Source of the DNA: a bacterium
GTDB taxonomy: Bacteria > Planctomycetota > UBA1135 > GCA-002686595
Assembly (NCBI GenBank): GCA_024226735.1
Contig: JAAELL010000254.1
Coordinates: forward strand, 1 to 41,844
Length of the DNA stretch: 41,844 bases
Reading direction: 5' to 3'
In this document: piece after piece, positions 33,663-41,650 of the stretch
Layout of the letters: every line of letters begins with the position of its first letter
Numbering within the stretch: position 1 is the stretch's first letter
Position numbers and translations under genes: made by a program
Notes under the pieces: model-generated
Database searches by the model: none
What the model was told of the DNA's origin: nothing
What the model saw: only the letters and a program-made list of their open reading frames with translations

Positions 33663-34802
33663 TCAGGGGAAGAGGATGCTGACCGCATCCGTGAAGTTGC
33701 TCGTCCCCCCGATGTCTCGGTACCAGCACTGGAAGTCCCACAGGTCGCCCGATTGAGTCGCGACCGGAGGATTGACGGGAATCGCGCCAAGATCAATTTG
33801 GAGCACTCCGGTCGGCCCCTGGATGATCTGCGCGGCCATGTTGAAGCGCCCGATGTTGTTCGAGAGGCACAGGAAACCGGTCGAGCCCGGGGGGACGAAG
33901 CTCCCCTGGGTCGCGCTGACCAAAAAGTAGCCAAACTGACCCGGCGGCAGCTCGGTAGCGGTGAGGGTCAGGTTGTTGGCCGGAATCGACAACGACCCAG
34001 TGGCGCAGAGGACGCCCGAGGCACCGGTCGAGTTGGGGATCGCTGGACTGCAGTAGACGGTGCCGCGACAGCCGGGAGGCCCGCCCGTCTTGAAGTCGAG
34101 GCCGCGCAGGTCGACACCAGTCGCGCCGACGAGCGTCTCCGCCGCGGTCGACACGTCGACGACGAACAGCTCGAGTTGGCCCACGTACATCGTGCCGTTC
34201 GCGTCCGAAGTCATGAACTGGCAGCCCCCGGTGTTGCCCACCGCGCCGTTGACATCCGTCGCTACCCCCGTCGTCACGTCGATCCGCACGAGGCCCACAC
34301 CGACCCCGCCGCCGTTGCCGAGCTCGTACCCGTAGAGCTCGCCAGTCGTTGCGAACGCGAGCGCCTGAACGCCGGCAAACCCCGTCGCGCCGACCTGGTT
34401 CAGCGCCAGCGAGCCCGGATCGATCGTCCAGATCTCGTCGATCGTCGTCGTGCTGTTCGGCACCACGTTCTTGACCGCGTAGAGCAGACCGTCCGTCTGG
34501 CTGAACGCGAGCCCGCGTACGTCTCCGAGTCCGATGAAGCTCGACGACGTCGACGCACCAGCATCCGGGTCGAGCGTCACGAGCCTGTCACCTTGCTCGC
34601 CAACGACGTAGATCGTGCCGCCGGGGCTCGACGCCATGCAGTTGACTTGGCTGACGCCGGCCGAACCCAGGACCGACGCCGCCCCCGTCGCCGAGTCGAC
34701 GTCGTAGGTCGTCCCGAAGAAGTCGACGCCGATCATGTCCTGAGACACACCTGACGAGGCGTTGAGCAGCGAGAGGACGCAGGTAGTGATGTGGCGATGC
34801 AT
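33663..34802 (-). CDS. Secreted beta-propeller protein with shared C-terminal module
   Basis: 379 residues from the ATG at 34802 (MHRHITTCVLSLLNASSGVS), a modest export-type N-terminus. Residues about 25-240 are propeller-like (DSATGAASVLGSAGVSQVNC; DGLLYAVKNVVPNS; GELYGYELGNGG). From about residue 245 comes the shared module: GTVYCSPAIPNSTG, FGYFLVSATQG, GFLCLSNNIGRF, GDLWDFQCWYRD and a final TSNFTDAVSILF. This copy is intact and is the best reference for the family in the window. It is divergent from the Gfo/Idh/MocA gene; the 138 bases between the starts probably hold both promoters. Confidence 0.8.
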   Translation of the reverse strand: MHRHITTCVLSLLNASSGVSQDMIGVDFFGTTYDVDSATGAASVLGSAGVSQVNCMASSPGGTIYVVGEQGDRLVTLDPDAGASTSSSFIGLGDVRGLAFSQTDGLLYAVKNVVPNSTTTIDEIWTIDPGSLALNQVGATGFAGVQALAFATTGELYGYELGNGGGVGVGLVRIDVTTGVATDVNGAVGNTGGCQFMTSDANGTMYVGQLELFVVDVSTAAETLVGATGVDLRGLDFKTGGPPGCRGTVYCSPAIPNSTGASGVLCATGSLSIPANNLTLTATELPPGQFGYFLVSATQGSFVPPGSTGFLCLSNNIGRFNMAAQIIQGPTGVLQIDLGAIPVNPPVATQSGDLWDFQCWYRDIGGTSNFTDAVSILFP

Positions 34803-34940
34803 GGCTGGACGGTGGGCCGCTTGGATCGTTCTGACGTTGACACAGATGCGTCGATGGCGAAACCCGGATTGTCCGCACGGCGGGCGCCGAAACGTACACT
34901 CGGTGTACCTTCGCAGCCCACGCCCCCAGGAGCCACGCCC

Positions 34941-36215
34941 TTGACCCGTTCGCCCTCGCCGACACGCCGCCAGTTCCTCGCCAGTGCCGCTGCACTCACT
35001 GCCCCCGCGGTCTGGACGACCCCGGTCCGCGCGCAGGACGGCGCGGCGCCCGCTGACGCCATCCACATCGGCGTCATCGGCACCGGCATCCGCGGTCGCA
35101 ACCTGCTCCCTCGCTTCCTGGACAACGCGGGGTACCGAGTCGTCGCCGTCTGTGACGTGGACGCGACACGACGCGCGGATGCCAAGCGGCGCGTGGACGA
35201 GAAGTACGCGAGTCGCGACTGCGTCCCGTACCTCGACTACCGCGAGCTCCTGACCCGCGCCGACATCGACGCTGTGGTCATCGCGACGCCCGACCACTGG
35301 CACGCACTGCAGATCGTCGATGCCTGCCGGGCGGGCAAGGACGTCTACTGCGAGAAACCTCTGACGCTGACCCTGCGCGAGTCGCAGGTCGTCATCGAGG
35401 CCGCCCGCGCGCACGACTGCATCTTCCAGACGGGCAGTCAACAGCGCACCGAGTTCGGGCACAAGTTCGTCAAGGCGGTCGAGTACGTTCGCGCGGGCCG
35501 CATCGGACGCGTGCTGAACGTGAACGTGGGAGTCGGCAGCGCGCCGCGCTGGTGCGACCTCGAACCCGAGGAGCTCGAGCCGCAGCTCGACTGGAACCGC
35601 TGGCTCGGCCCCGCGCCCGAGCGCCCGTACAACAGCGTGCTCAGCCCGCGCGGCGTCCACGGGCACTACCCCCAGTGGCGACGCTATCGGGAGTACTCGG
35701 GCGGACACCTCGCCGACATGGGCGCGCACCACTTCGACATCGTCCAGTGGGCGCTGGGAGCGGACAACAAAGGGCCGGTGCGGGTCGTTCCCCCCTCCGA
35801 CCCGAGCGCCGAGCGGGGCGCCGCCCTCGTCTACGCCGACGGCACTCGGCTCACCCACGGAGGCCCGAGCGGAGCCACGTTCATCGGCACCGCAGGCATG
35901 ATCCACGTCGACCGCGGACGGATCCTCAGCGTGCCCGGGAAGATCCTGGAGGAGGAGCTCGGTGAGAGTGACGAGAGCCTGCCGCGCATGCAGAACCACC
36001 AAAGCGACTGGCTGGAGGCGATGCGCAACCGCGCGCGCCCGACCTGCGACGTGGAGGTCGGCGCACGCAGCGTCGCGATCTGCCAGCTGATGAACATCGC
36101 CTACTGGCACGGGCGCGAGCTGACCTGGAACCCGACCACGTGGCGCTTCGTCGAGGACCACGCGAACGCGTGGCTCGACTACGAGCGACGGGCCGGGTTC
36201 GAGCTGAACGTCTGA
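34941..36215 (+). CDS. Tat-exported Gfo/Idh/MocA-family oxidoreductase
   Basis: 424 residues from a TTG start, chosen because AGGAG lies 8 bases upstream (34928-34935 region) and the Tat signal SPTRRQFLASAAALTAPAVW follows at once; an in-frame ATG at 34854 has no such site. The NAD(P)-binding region shows IGVIGTGIRGRNLLPRFLD and the conserved DVYCEKPLTL. The C-terminal domain has GGHLADMGAHHFDIVQWALG, with the usual catalytic histidine. Such proteins oxidise or epimerise sugars and related polyols; many planctomycete members are exported. The substrate is not predictable here. It runs convergently toward the frameshifted secreted-protein gene. Confidence 0.88.
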   Translation: MTRSPSPTRRQFLASAAALTAPAVWTTPVRAQDGAAPADAIHIGVIGTGIRGRNLLPRFLDNAGYRVVAVCDVDATRRADAKRRVDEKYASRDCVPYLDYRELLTRADIDAVVIATPDHWHALQIVDACRAGKDVYCEKPLTLTLRESQVVIEAARAHDCIFQTGSQQRTEFGHKFVKAVEYVRAGRIGRVLNVNVGVGSAPRWCDLEPEELEPQLDWNRWLGPAPERPYNSVLSPRGVHGHYPQWRRYREYSGGHLADMGAHHFDIVQWALGADNKGPVRVVPPSDPSAERGAALVYADGTRLTHGGPSGATFIGTAGMIHVDRGRILSVPGKILEEELGESDESLPRMQNHQSDWLEAMRNRARPTCDVEVGARSVAICQLMNIAYWHGRELTWNPTTWRFVEDHANAWLDYERRAGFELNV

Positions 36216-36251
36216 GTCAGGTCGGGCGCGGACTGTCCGCGCGAATGGCCC

Positions 36252-37256
36252 TCAGTGCAGGCTCCCCGCGAAGCACGGCGAGTTCGGTGCCGCCGGCGAG
36301 CACACCTGCGTTCCGATCTGCACGCCGAGCTGCACGTAGGTCTGACCGAAGAGCGTCACGGGAAACGCGTGGCTCGAACAGGCGTCGCTGGAGTCGCAGA
36401 ACCGCAGCTGGAGCGGGGCAACGGGCGAGAGCGCGCTCACTCGCGACCGCCGTGACCTGCCCCGCGTGGGGGGAGGCGTTGAAAGCACTCGCCAGATCCG
36501 ATGCCGTCTCCTCCGCCGCCTGCCCGGCCTCGACCGTCACCGCGCCCGACGTGTCGACGACCATGCCGGCCCCGTCCACGGCGTCGAGTCGCACAACTTG
36601 ACGCGAGCCCGACGCGGCGTCGCCCACGATCGTGATCGTCGCCGCGGCCACCTCGCTGCCGCAAACGATGACGTTCTCGATGCTGAAGCCCTCCCCCACG
36701 CCGCCCTGCACGATCGAGGCCGCGCGGAAGCGCACCTGATCGACGAGACAGGCGAGTCCAATGAACTGGTCGGTGCCATCCGAGGCCACCTGGCACGTCA
36801 CGACGACTTCGCCGTCGAGCAGGCCCGCGAGCTCGACGCCCTCGCTGTCCGTGCCAAGCGCGGCGGTCACATCGCAGCCGAAACCGATCGCGTAGGCGCC
36901 GAGGTCGATCGTCACCTCGGTCGTCGGCGCGTCCCAGTTGACGAAGCACGACGCGTGCTTGGTGCCGTTGTTGTCCGGGAAGACCTCTGCCCGGGCGGCT
37001 TCGTCGTGCGTCGCTCGCCAATGTCGTCGTACGTGTCGGTGACGATCAGGAAGACGCGGTCGACGTTCGTCCCACCTGGACCGTAGGCACTCGAATCCGC
37101 TTCGACAGCGGGCTTCTCGAGCCCCTTGGGGAACGTTGGCGGCGTGCGCTCGGCGAAGTGCAGGAAGACGAGCTGATCTTGTGCCAGACCCGTCGTGCAC
37201 GTGAACCCGAGAACGAGGCTCGTGACGAACGGCAGCAGGGTGGAGCGGCGCCCCAT
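36252..37256 (-). pseudogene. Secreted protein gene with two frameshifts
   Basis: The ATG at 37256 opens a signal peptide (MGRRSTLLPFVTSLVLGFTC then TTGLAQ), followed by an extracellular domain. The frame breaks at about 37010 (one base missing relative to DDIGER.THDEAARAEVF) and again at about 36440 (TAVAS.VSALSPVAPLQL). Joining the three segments gives about 330 residues ending SPAAPNSPCFAGSLH at a stop at 36252. The middle part (HASCFVNW, TIDLGAYAIGFGCDV, GEGFSIENVIVCGSEVAA) resembles beta-rich jelly-roll domains of planctomycete secreted proteins. The breaks may be real or sequencing errors. Confidence 0.6.
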
Positions 37257-37471
37257 GGATCTCTCCTTGGTCCGGCGCGCCCGCCGTGCGAGCGGTGGGC
37301 GCGTGATTGCAGTACGTGGCGAAGACCCATGCAATCACGACGCGCGTACCAGCCCATGCGCTGAACACAGGACGATCGGCCGGCTCTTTGCGCATGCCGC
37401 CCTGGGGCTCGGGTCGGCTACGCGACGGGCCCTGCTCGCGTACACATTCGTTCGAGTGCGTCGTCGCTCCG

Positions 37472-38308
37472 TCAGGGAACGATGCCCGTCCGGGCGAATC
37501 CGCGCCACGCAGCCTCGCGCTCGTCCGCGCCCGACGCCTCGTCCAGCCGAACGCGACGCAGCTGCTCCCGCACGCGCAGCGAGCCCACGGCCCCCAGCGA
37601 GCGCAGCGCGGCCGCGCGCACACACGGAGCGGGATCGGAGTCGGCGACGTCCGCGAGCCGCACGAGGTGCGGCTCGCGGAAGACCCACGGGCCGAGCGCA
37701 CCGGCCGCCGCCGCCCGGAACTCGGGACGCGCCTCCTCGAGGAGCGCGAGCAACGCGCCCACGACACGCGCCGCGTCCGCCTCGGTCACGCCTCCCGGCG
37801 CCGCGAGGACGCTCGCGGCCGCAAGGCGCACGAGCGGCTCGTCGTCGTCTAGGTATCCCCTGCTCTGAAAGCCGTGCCGGTCCTGGAGTGCGAGCAGGGC
37901 AAACGCCCGACGCACGGGGTCGGGGTCGATCGCCGCACACGCGGTGAGCTGTCCGAGCGCCTGATGATCGATCGTCCAGAGCGTCCCCCACCGCCGCGTC
38001 GTCTGCACGCGCAGGTGCTGCGCAAGCAGGAAGAGGCGCCACGGGGATTCCTCGCCCAGGAAACGCGTGACGAAGGACCGCAGGGTCGCATCGTCGCCGA
38101 GCCCGCCGGGGGGCGTAACCTCGGCCGAGAGGAGCCCCGCGGCGGTACGGTCGTTGAACGGCCCGCCGACGAGCCCCCGCTCGAGGCCGGAGTAGAAGTC
38201 GCCCGATCCGAGCGAGATAGGGGTCGGGAACTCGATGATGCCGGGATCCTGGACGGGCTCGAGCGCCGCAGCGGCGACCAGGACACAGGCGAGGCGTGTG
38301 CCGAACAT
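37472..38308 (-). CDS. Secreted HEAT-repeat protein
   Basis: 278 residues from the ATG at 38308, preceded by AAGGAG five bases upstream, a strong ribosome-binding site. The N-terminus MFGTRLACVLVAAAALEPV looks like a signal peptide. From about residue 150 there are HEAT-type helical repeats (DEPLVRLAAASVLAAPGG; RPEFRAAAAGALGPWVF; DPAPCVRAAALRSLGAVG). These usually act in protein-protein contact. It could share a transcript with the frameshifted secreted gene downstream, 215 bases away, though no clear linkage is seen. Confidence 0.75.
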   Translation of the reverse strand: MFGTRLACVLVAAAALEPVQDPGIIEFPTPISLGSGDFYSGLERGLVGGPFNDRTAAGLLSAEVTPPGGLGDDATLRSFVTRFLGEESPWRLFLLAQHLRVQTTRRWGTLWTIDHQALGQLTACAAIDPDPVRRAFALLALQDRHGFQSRGYLDDDEPLVRLAAASVLAAPGGVTEADAARVVGALLALLEEARPEFRAAAAGALGPWVFREPHLVRLADVADSDPAPCVRAAALRSLGAVGSLRVREQLRRVRLDEASGADEREAAWRGFARTGIVP

Positions 38309-38429
38309 GAAGACTCCTTCGGTGAAGACTCGGGCGTCCAACGTCACCTGACCGAGACTTGTTGGAAGAATCCCCTGGTACCGCGACGGCGCGGTCTCCG
38401 TGCGGTTTCGGTAGAGCGTCCTGGCGCCT

Positions 38430-38695
38430 TCAGTTGAAGGTGACACCGACCCCGTCGGTGAAGTTGTTCGTCGTCCCGTCGCGGAACCAGCACTGGAAGT
38501 TCCAGGTATCACCGGGCATCACGGCCTGCACCGGGTTGACCGGTAGTGCGTCGCGATCGACGTCCAACGTCCCTTCGGGCCCTTGGATGATCTGATCGGT
38601 GCGGTGAAAACGACCGATGTTCCCCGAGAGGCAGAGCCGCCACGGGACAGTTTGCCTGCTGCGCACTGCCCCGTTCCCAGCGGGGCCCATAGCAT
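38430..38695 (-). pseudogene. Remnant of a secreted protein with the shared C-terminal module
   Basis: Only the end of the module remains: LCLSGNIGRF, IIQGPEGTLDVD, GDTWNFQCWFRD and NNFTDGVGVTF. Just upstream, AGNGAVRS matches the SGNGAVLS of the neighbouring intact copy (38794-39516), but the roughly 45 residues that should separate the two motifs are gone. The remnant begins at the CTAG-element end at 38696. It is thus truncated at the 5' end by the element and deleted inside. It lacks a signal peptide. Confidence 0.75.
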
Positions 38696-38720
38696 CTAGT
38701 GGTGTGAGTCACCTCATGGC
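38696..38720. mobile_element. Solo CTAG-element end
   Basis: Reads CTAGTGGTGTGAGTCACCTC from 38696 on the + strand, close to the end at 27469 (CTAGTGGTGTGATTCAC). No partner end is visible nearby. It marks the 5' break of the secreted-protein remnant at 38430-38695. Confidence 0.6.
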
Positions 38721-38734
38721 GGCGCGGCAGCAGT

Positions 38735-38775
38735 GGAAGAAAGGAAACGGCCCCACGCCGGTGCGACGTGGGGCC
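38735..38775 (-). terminator. Rho-independent terminator
   Basis: Arms GGCCCCACG (38749-38757) and CGTGGGGCC (38767-38775) form a perfect 9-bp stem with a 9-base loop. On the - strand the stem is followed by GTTTCCTTTCTTCC. It lies 19 bases beyond the stop of the secreted-protein gene at 38794-39516 and should end that transcript. Confidence 0.8.
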
Positions 38776-38793
38776 AAGACTGCCTGAGAGTCC

Positions 38794-39516
38794 TTACAGG
38801 AAAGCGATCGCGACACCGTCCGAGAAGTTGGACGTGTCCATCGGGTTGGCGTCGCGGAACCAGCACTGGAAGTACCATGTCTCGCCAGCCATCACGGCGA
38901 CGGGCGGGGACAACGGGATGTCGGTCGAATCGACGACGAGGTTCACCGAACCCGCATTCCCCGAGTTGAGGATCTCACCGGAGCGGTTGAAGCGAGCGAA
39001 GGGGACGCCGACGCACAGAGCGCCCTGGCTTCCGCCGGCGCCCGGAACGAAGTCCTGGACTTGGCTCGCGAGCATGATCGCGGAGCGGTTCATCGGAAGG
39101 TCGTCCACGGTGAGCTCGAACGGGTCGCCCGCGACGCCCGTGCCCGTCGCCGACAAGACGGCGCCGTTGCCGCTGGAGTTCGGAACTGCGGGGCCGCAGT
39201 AGCTCGTCCCGAGCGGAGGCGCGTTGCAGGTGTTCGGGGTGACGATCGCGCTGAAGATGCAGCCGTCGCCCTGGTTGCAGGAGGTGAAGCAGCCGGGGTC
39301 GAGGTCGCCCTGGACGTGGACGCGGTCGCCGATCGAGTAGCCGGAGAGGTCGGCATCGAGGAGGTACAGGCCCCCGACGTCGGCGAGGAAGAAGATCGGG
39401 CAGGTGACGCCGGGCGCGAGAGTTCCGCAGCCATCGAACGGGGTCGTCTGGGCTTGGCTCGTTCCGCAGAGGGCGGCGGCGAGGGCGAAGGGAGCGATCG
39501 GAGCGAGGAGTCGCAT
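38794..39516 (-). CDS. Short secreted protein with shared C-terminal module
   Basis: 240 residues from the ATG at 39516; the signal peptide is MRLLAPIAPFALAAALCGTS followed by QAQ. The N-terminal domain is short and has six cysteines (FDGCG, VTCP, GCFTSC, DGCIF, NTC) plus FLADVGGLYLLDADLSGYSI, a small disulfide-rich beta domain. From about residue 102 comes the shared module: TSYCGPAVPNSSG, GGSQGALCVGVPFARF, GETWYFQCWFRD and TSNFSDGVAIAF. This is the shortest intact copy. A strong terminator follows. It is divergent from the gene at 39717. Confidence 0.8.
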   Translation of the reverse strand: MRLLAPIAPFALAAALCGTSQAQTTPFDGCGTLAPGVTCPIFFLADVGGLYLLDADLSGYSIGDRVHVQGDLDPGCFTSCNQGDGCIFSAIVTPNTCNAPPLGTSYCGPAVPNSSGNGAVLSATGTGVAGDPFELTVDDLPMNRSAIMLASQVQDFVPGAGGSQGALCVGVPFARFNRSGEILNSGNAGSVNLVVDSTDIPLSPPVAVMAGETWYFQCWFRDANPMDTSNFSDGVAIAFL

Positions 39517-39716
39517 GGTCGAGCGTGAAATCTGAGGGTCGATGACGTTGCGCCGGGACACTCCCGGCACGGGACGCAAGGAAGGTACAAGAGGCTCGCC
39601 ATGGCATCAAGGTCGTGTCCTGGAAACTCCCTGGACACGCTCTGGACTTCGTGGCGAGGCGCGCTAAGATCCATGCGATCCAAGACTTGCGCTCCCCGAG
39701 TGGACACCTCGCCCCA

Positions 39717-40943
39717 ATGCAACATCAATCCACGCCCGAGACGCCCCCCCTGCGCGCCCGCGTCCTCGCCGTCGGGTCCCGCCTCTCCGAGACCCTCGGC
39801 GCGGTCGCGACGAGCATCGACGGCTCGCCCGAGGGGCCGAACCGGCTCGCGCGCACGCTGGGGGTCGACAAGGTGTTCACGAGCCGACTGCTGAAGGCAC
39901 TGAAGCAGACCGAGCCGGCGCGCGTGCTCCACCACGTGCCGGGCCCGATGCCCCTGCGCCGCTTCTTGGCGGCGAGCCGCAAGAACGGCGCCCCCGTCGC
40001 GGACGTCGAGACCGCGATGCAGGCGGTCGACGACTTCGAGCGCCTGATTCAAGACGAGGTCGGCGACCGCAGCGCGCTCGGTGCGATCATCTCCGCCTGG
40101 GTGCCGGACGCGCGCAAGGAGTTCGAGCTGCGTCGCAAGCAGACGGCGTTCAAAGCCATCAGCGAGCTCAAGGGCTATTCGACGCGCCTCGACCTGTCGA
40201 CCGTCTTCCTGCACCCCTCCGCGGGAGGCACTCACATCGACGTCGTCTGGCTGATCGAGGTGCTCGGCCTACGTCGCTTGCGCCCGGGCGCGCGCATCAA
40301 GCTGTCCTCCCGTCGCATCGTCGGCGACGACGCCGAACGCCGACCGACCGCGCTGGACGGCACCCCCCTCGCGGGCAACGCCGACGGTCGCCTCCCGGAG
40401 TTTTGCAAGGAGGTGGCGGACGAGTTCGAGGCCTGCTCGGTCGATGACGTCGTTCACTACACCCTCGCGGGATCGCGCTTCGGACCGAGCCACGAAGTCG
40501 ACCTCGTCTTCGCCGAGGTGAACGAGCGCGAGATGCCACGCTACGTCGACCCGGCGTCGTCGCGGCGCGGCTATGCGTACTCCGACATCTCGATCCCCGC
40601 CAAGGCCAGCGTCTTCGACGTCTTCGTGCACGAGGACATCTATCCGGGGCAGGAACCCGAGCTGATCTTGTACGACACGGTCATCGATGGCGTCGCCGAC
40701 ATCAACGACCCGACGCGGGACATCGATCGACTCGACATGTGCGAGACCGTCGAGCTCCTCGGACGCGGACTCGGTCGGGCGCAGTTGACCGGCGCCCCAC
40801 GCTACGTCGACCTGATCGAGAACGTGTACCGGACGCGCGGGTGGAACGCGGAGGAGTACCGCGGGTTCCGGGTGCGGATCGACTATCCGTTCTACGGGTC
40901 GCAGGTCGCGATCGCATTCGATCCGCCGGCTCCGCCCGCTTGA
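39717..40943 (+). CDS. Putative DNA-binding protein of unknown family
   Basis: 408 residues from the ATG at 39717; an in-frame ATG at 39615 would add a tail with no features. No signal peptide. Residues about 30-80 look like a helix-turn-helix (GPNRLARTLGVDKVFTSRLL), followed by a compact helical linker. The large C-terminal part mixes beta and alpha (RLDLSTVFLHPSAGGTHIDV; VVHYTLAGSRFGPSHEVDLV; LDMCETVELLGRGLGRAQLT) and resembles no sensor domain I know. It may be a regulator. It ends 10 bases from the end of the convergent DUF3500 remnant. Confidence 0.6.
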   Translation: MQHQSTPETPPLRARVLAVGSRLSETLGAVATSIDGSPEGPNRLARTLGVDKVFTSRLLKALKQTEPARVLHHVPGPMPLRRFLAASRKNGAPVADVETAMQAVDDFERLIQDEVGDRSALGAIISAWVPDARKEFELRRKQTAFKAISELKGYSTRLDLSTVFLHPSAGGTHIDVVWLIEVLGLRRLRPGARIKLSSRRIVGDDAERRPTALDGTPLAGNADGRLPEFCKEVADEFEACSVDDVVHYTLAGSRFGPSHEVDLVFAEVNEREMPRYVDPASSRRGYAYSDISIPAKASVFDVFVHEDIYPGQEPELILYDTVIDGVADINDPTRDIDRLDMCETVELLGRGLGRAQLTGAPRYVDLIENVYRTRGWNAEEYRGFRVRIDYPFYGSQVAIAFDPPAPPA

Positions 40944-40953
40944 GGCGGCGCCC

Positions 40954-41650
40954 TCAGAACCCGGCCCCGTACTCGTTCTTCGGGTCGCGGTACATCGAGT
41001 GCAGCAGATCGCGCTGGTCCCCGTCGAGCAGCGAGCAGTCGAGCCCCTTGCGCTCCGGCACGAAACCATCGCGCCCGGGTCCGGTCTCGATGCGCCCGCG
41101 CTCGGGGCTGAGGATCGCCGCGGACCTCTGCTCGTCGGTCAGCGCGCCGACGAGCGCGAACGCGGCATCGACCTCGGCGCGCATCGGAGTGATCGTCGTC
41201 CCGGAGAGCTCGAAGCTCGACGGCTGCGTCCCGATGAACGAGGGCGACATCGTGACGTGCTCGCGCCTTGTGGCACGCACAGGCGAACTCGGGATACGAC
41301 CGCGACTGTCTGCATCACACCACTAGAAGGTCGAGAGCGCCCTTCAGCTGCTTCTCGCCCAGGTCCCCCAGACGCGTCCCCGCTTCGTCGGCGCGTGGCG
41401 GAACGTTGGTCCAGTTGCCGCGCTCGGCGTCTGTCAGCTCCAGGACCGCTTCCTCGCGCAGCGCCCCCTCCAGCGAGCTCAGGAACGCCTTGCCCACGGC
41501 GGCCATCGCCGCCGGCGCGTAGGACTCGACGTTGGCCGGACGATACGTCGCGAGCACGCGGCTGACCTCCGAGGGGTGATCGGTGTGATTGCGCGCCGTC
41601 GAGGCGCCGCCGATCAGGAGAATGAGAAAGGCTGCCGGAAGAATTTTCGT
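40954..41650 (-). pseudogene. DUF3500-family secreted protein gene broken by a CTAG-element end
   Basis: The N-terminal half is ILPAAFLILLIGGASTA (signal-like), then YAPAAMAAVGKAFLSSLEGA and LGDLGEKQLKGALDLL, typical of DUF3500. It stops at 41315, where the last codons (CTA GTG GTG TGA) belong to the element. The C-terminal half resumes beyond the element with MSPSFIGTQPSSFEL and DEQRSAAILSPERGR, and ends HSMYRDPKNEYGAGF at 40954. The central region expected between them is missing, so a deletion accompanied the insertion. The signal-peptide start reads ACG at 41650 where ATG is expected, with GAGAGG just upstream, suggesting a lost start codon. Confidence 0.65.
41263..41326. mobile_element. 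64-bp solo arm of the 184-bp CTAG element family
   Basis: Reading from 41326 on the - strand: CTAGTGGTGTGATGCAGACA, followed by CGCGGTCGTATCCCG and GTGCGTGCCACAAGGCGC after a few bases. It matches the left arm of the element at 59-242 over its whole length with few differences. The opposite arm is absent. It splits the DUF3500 gene. Confidence 0.85.
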
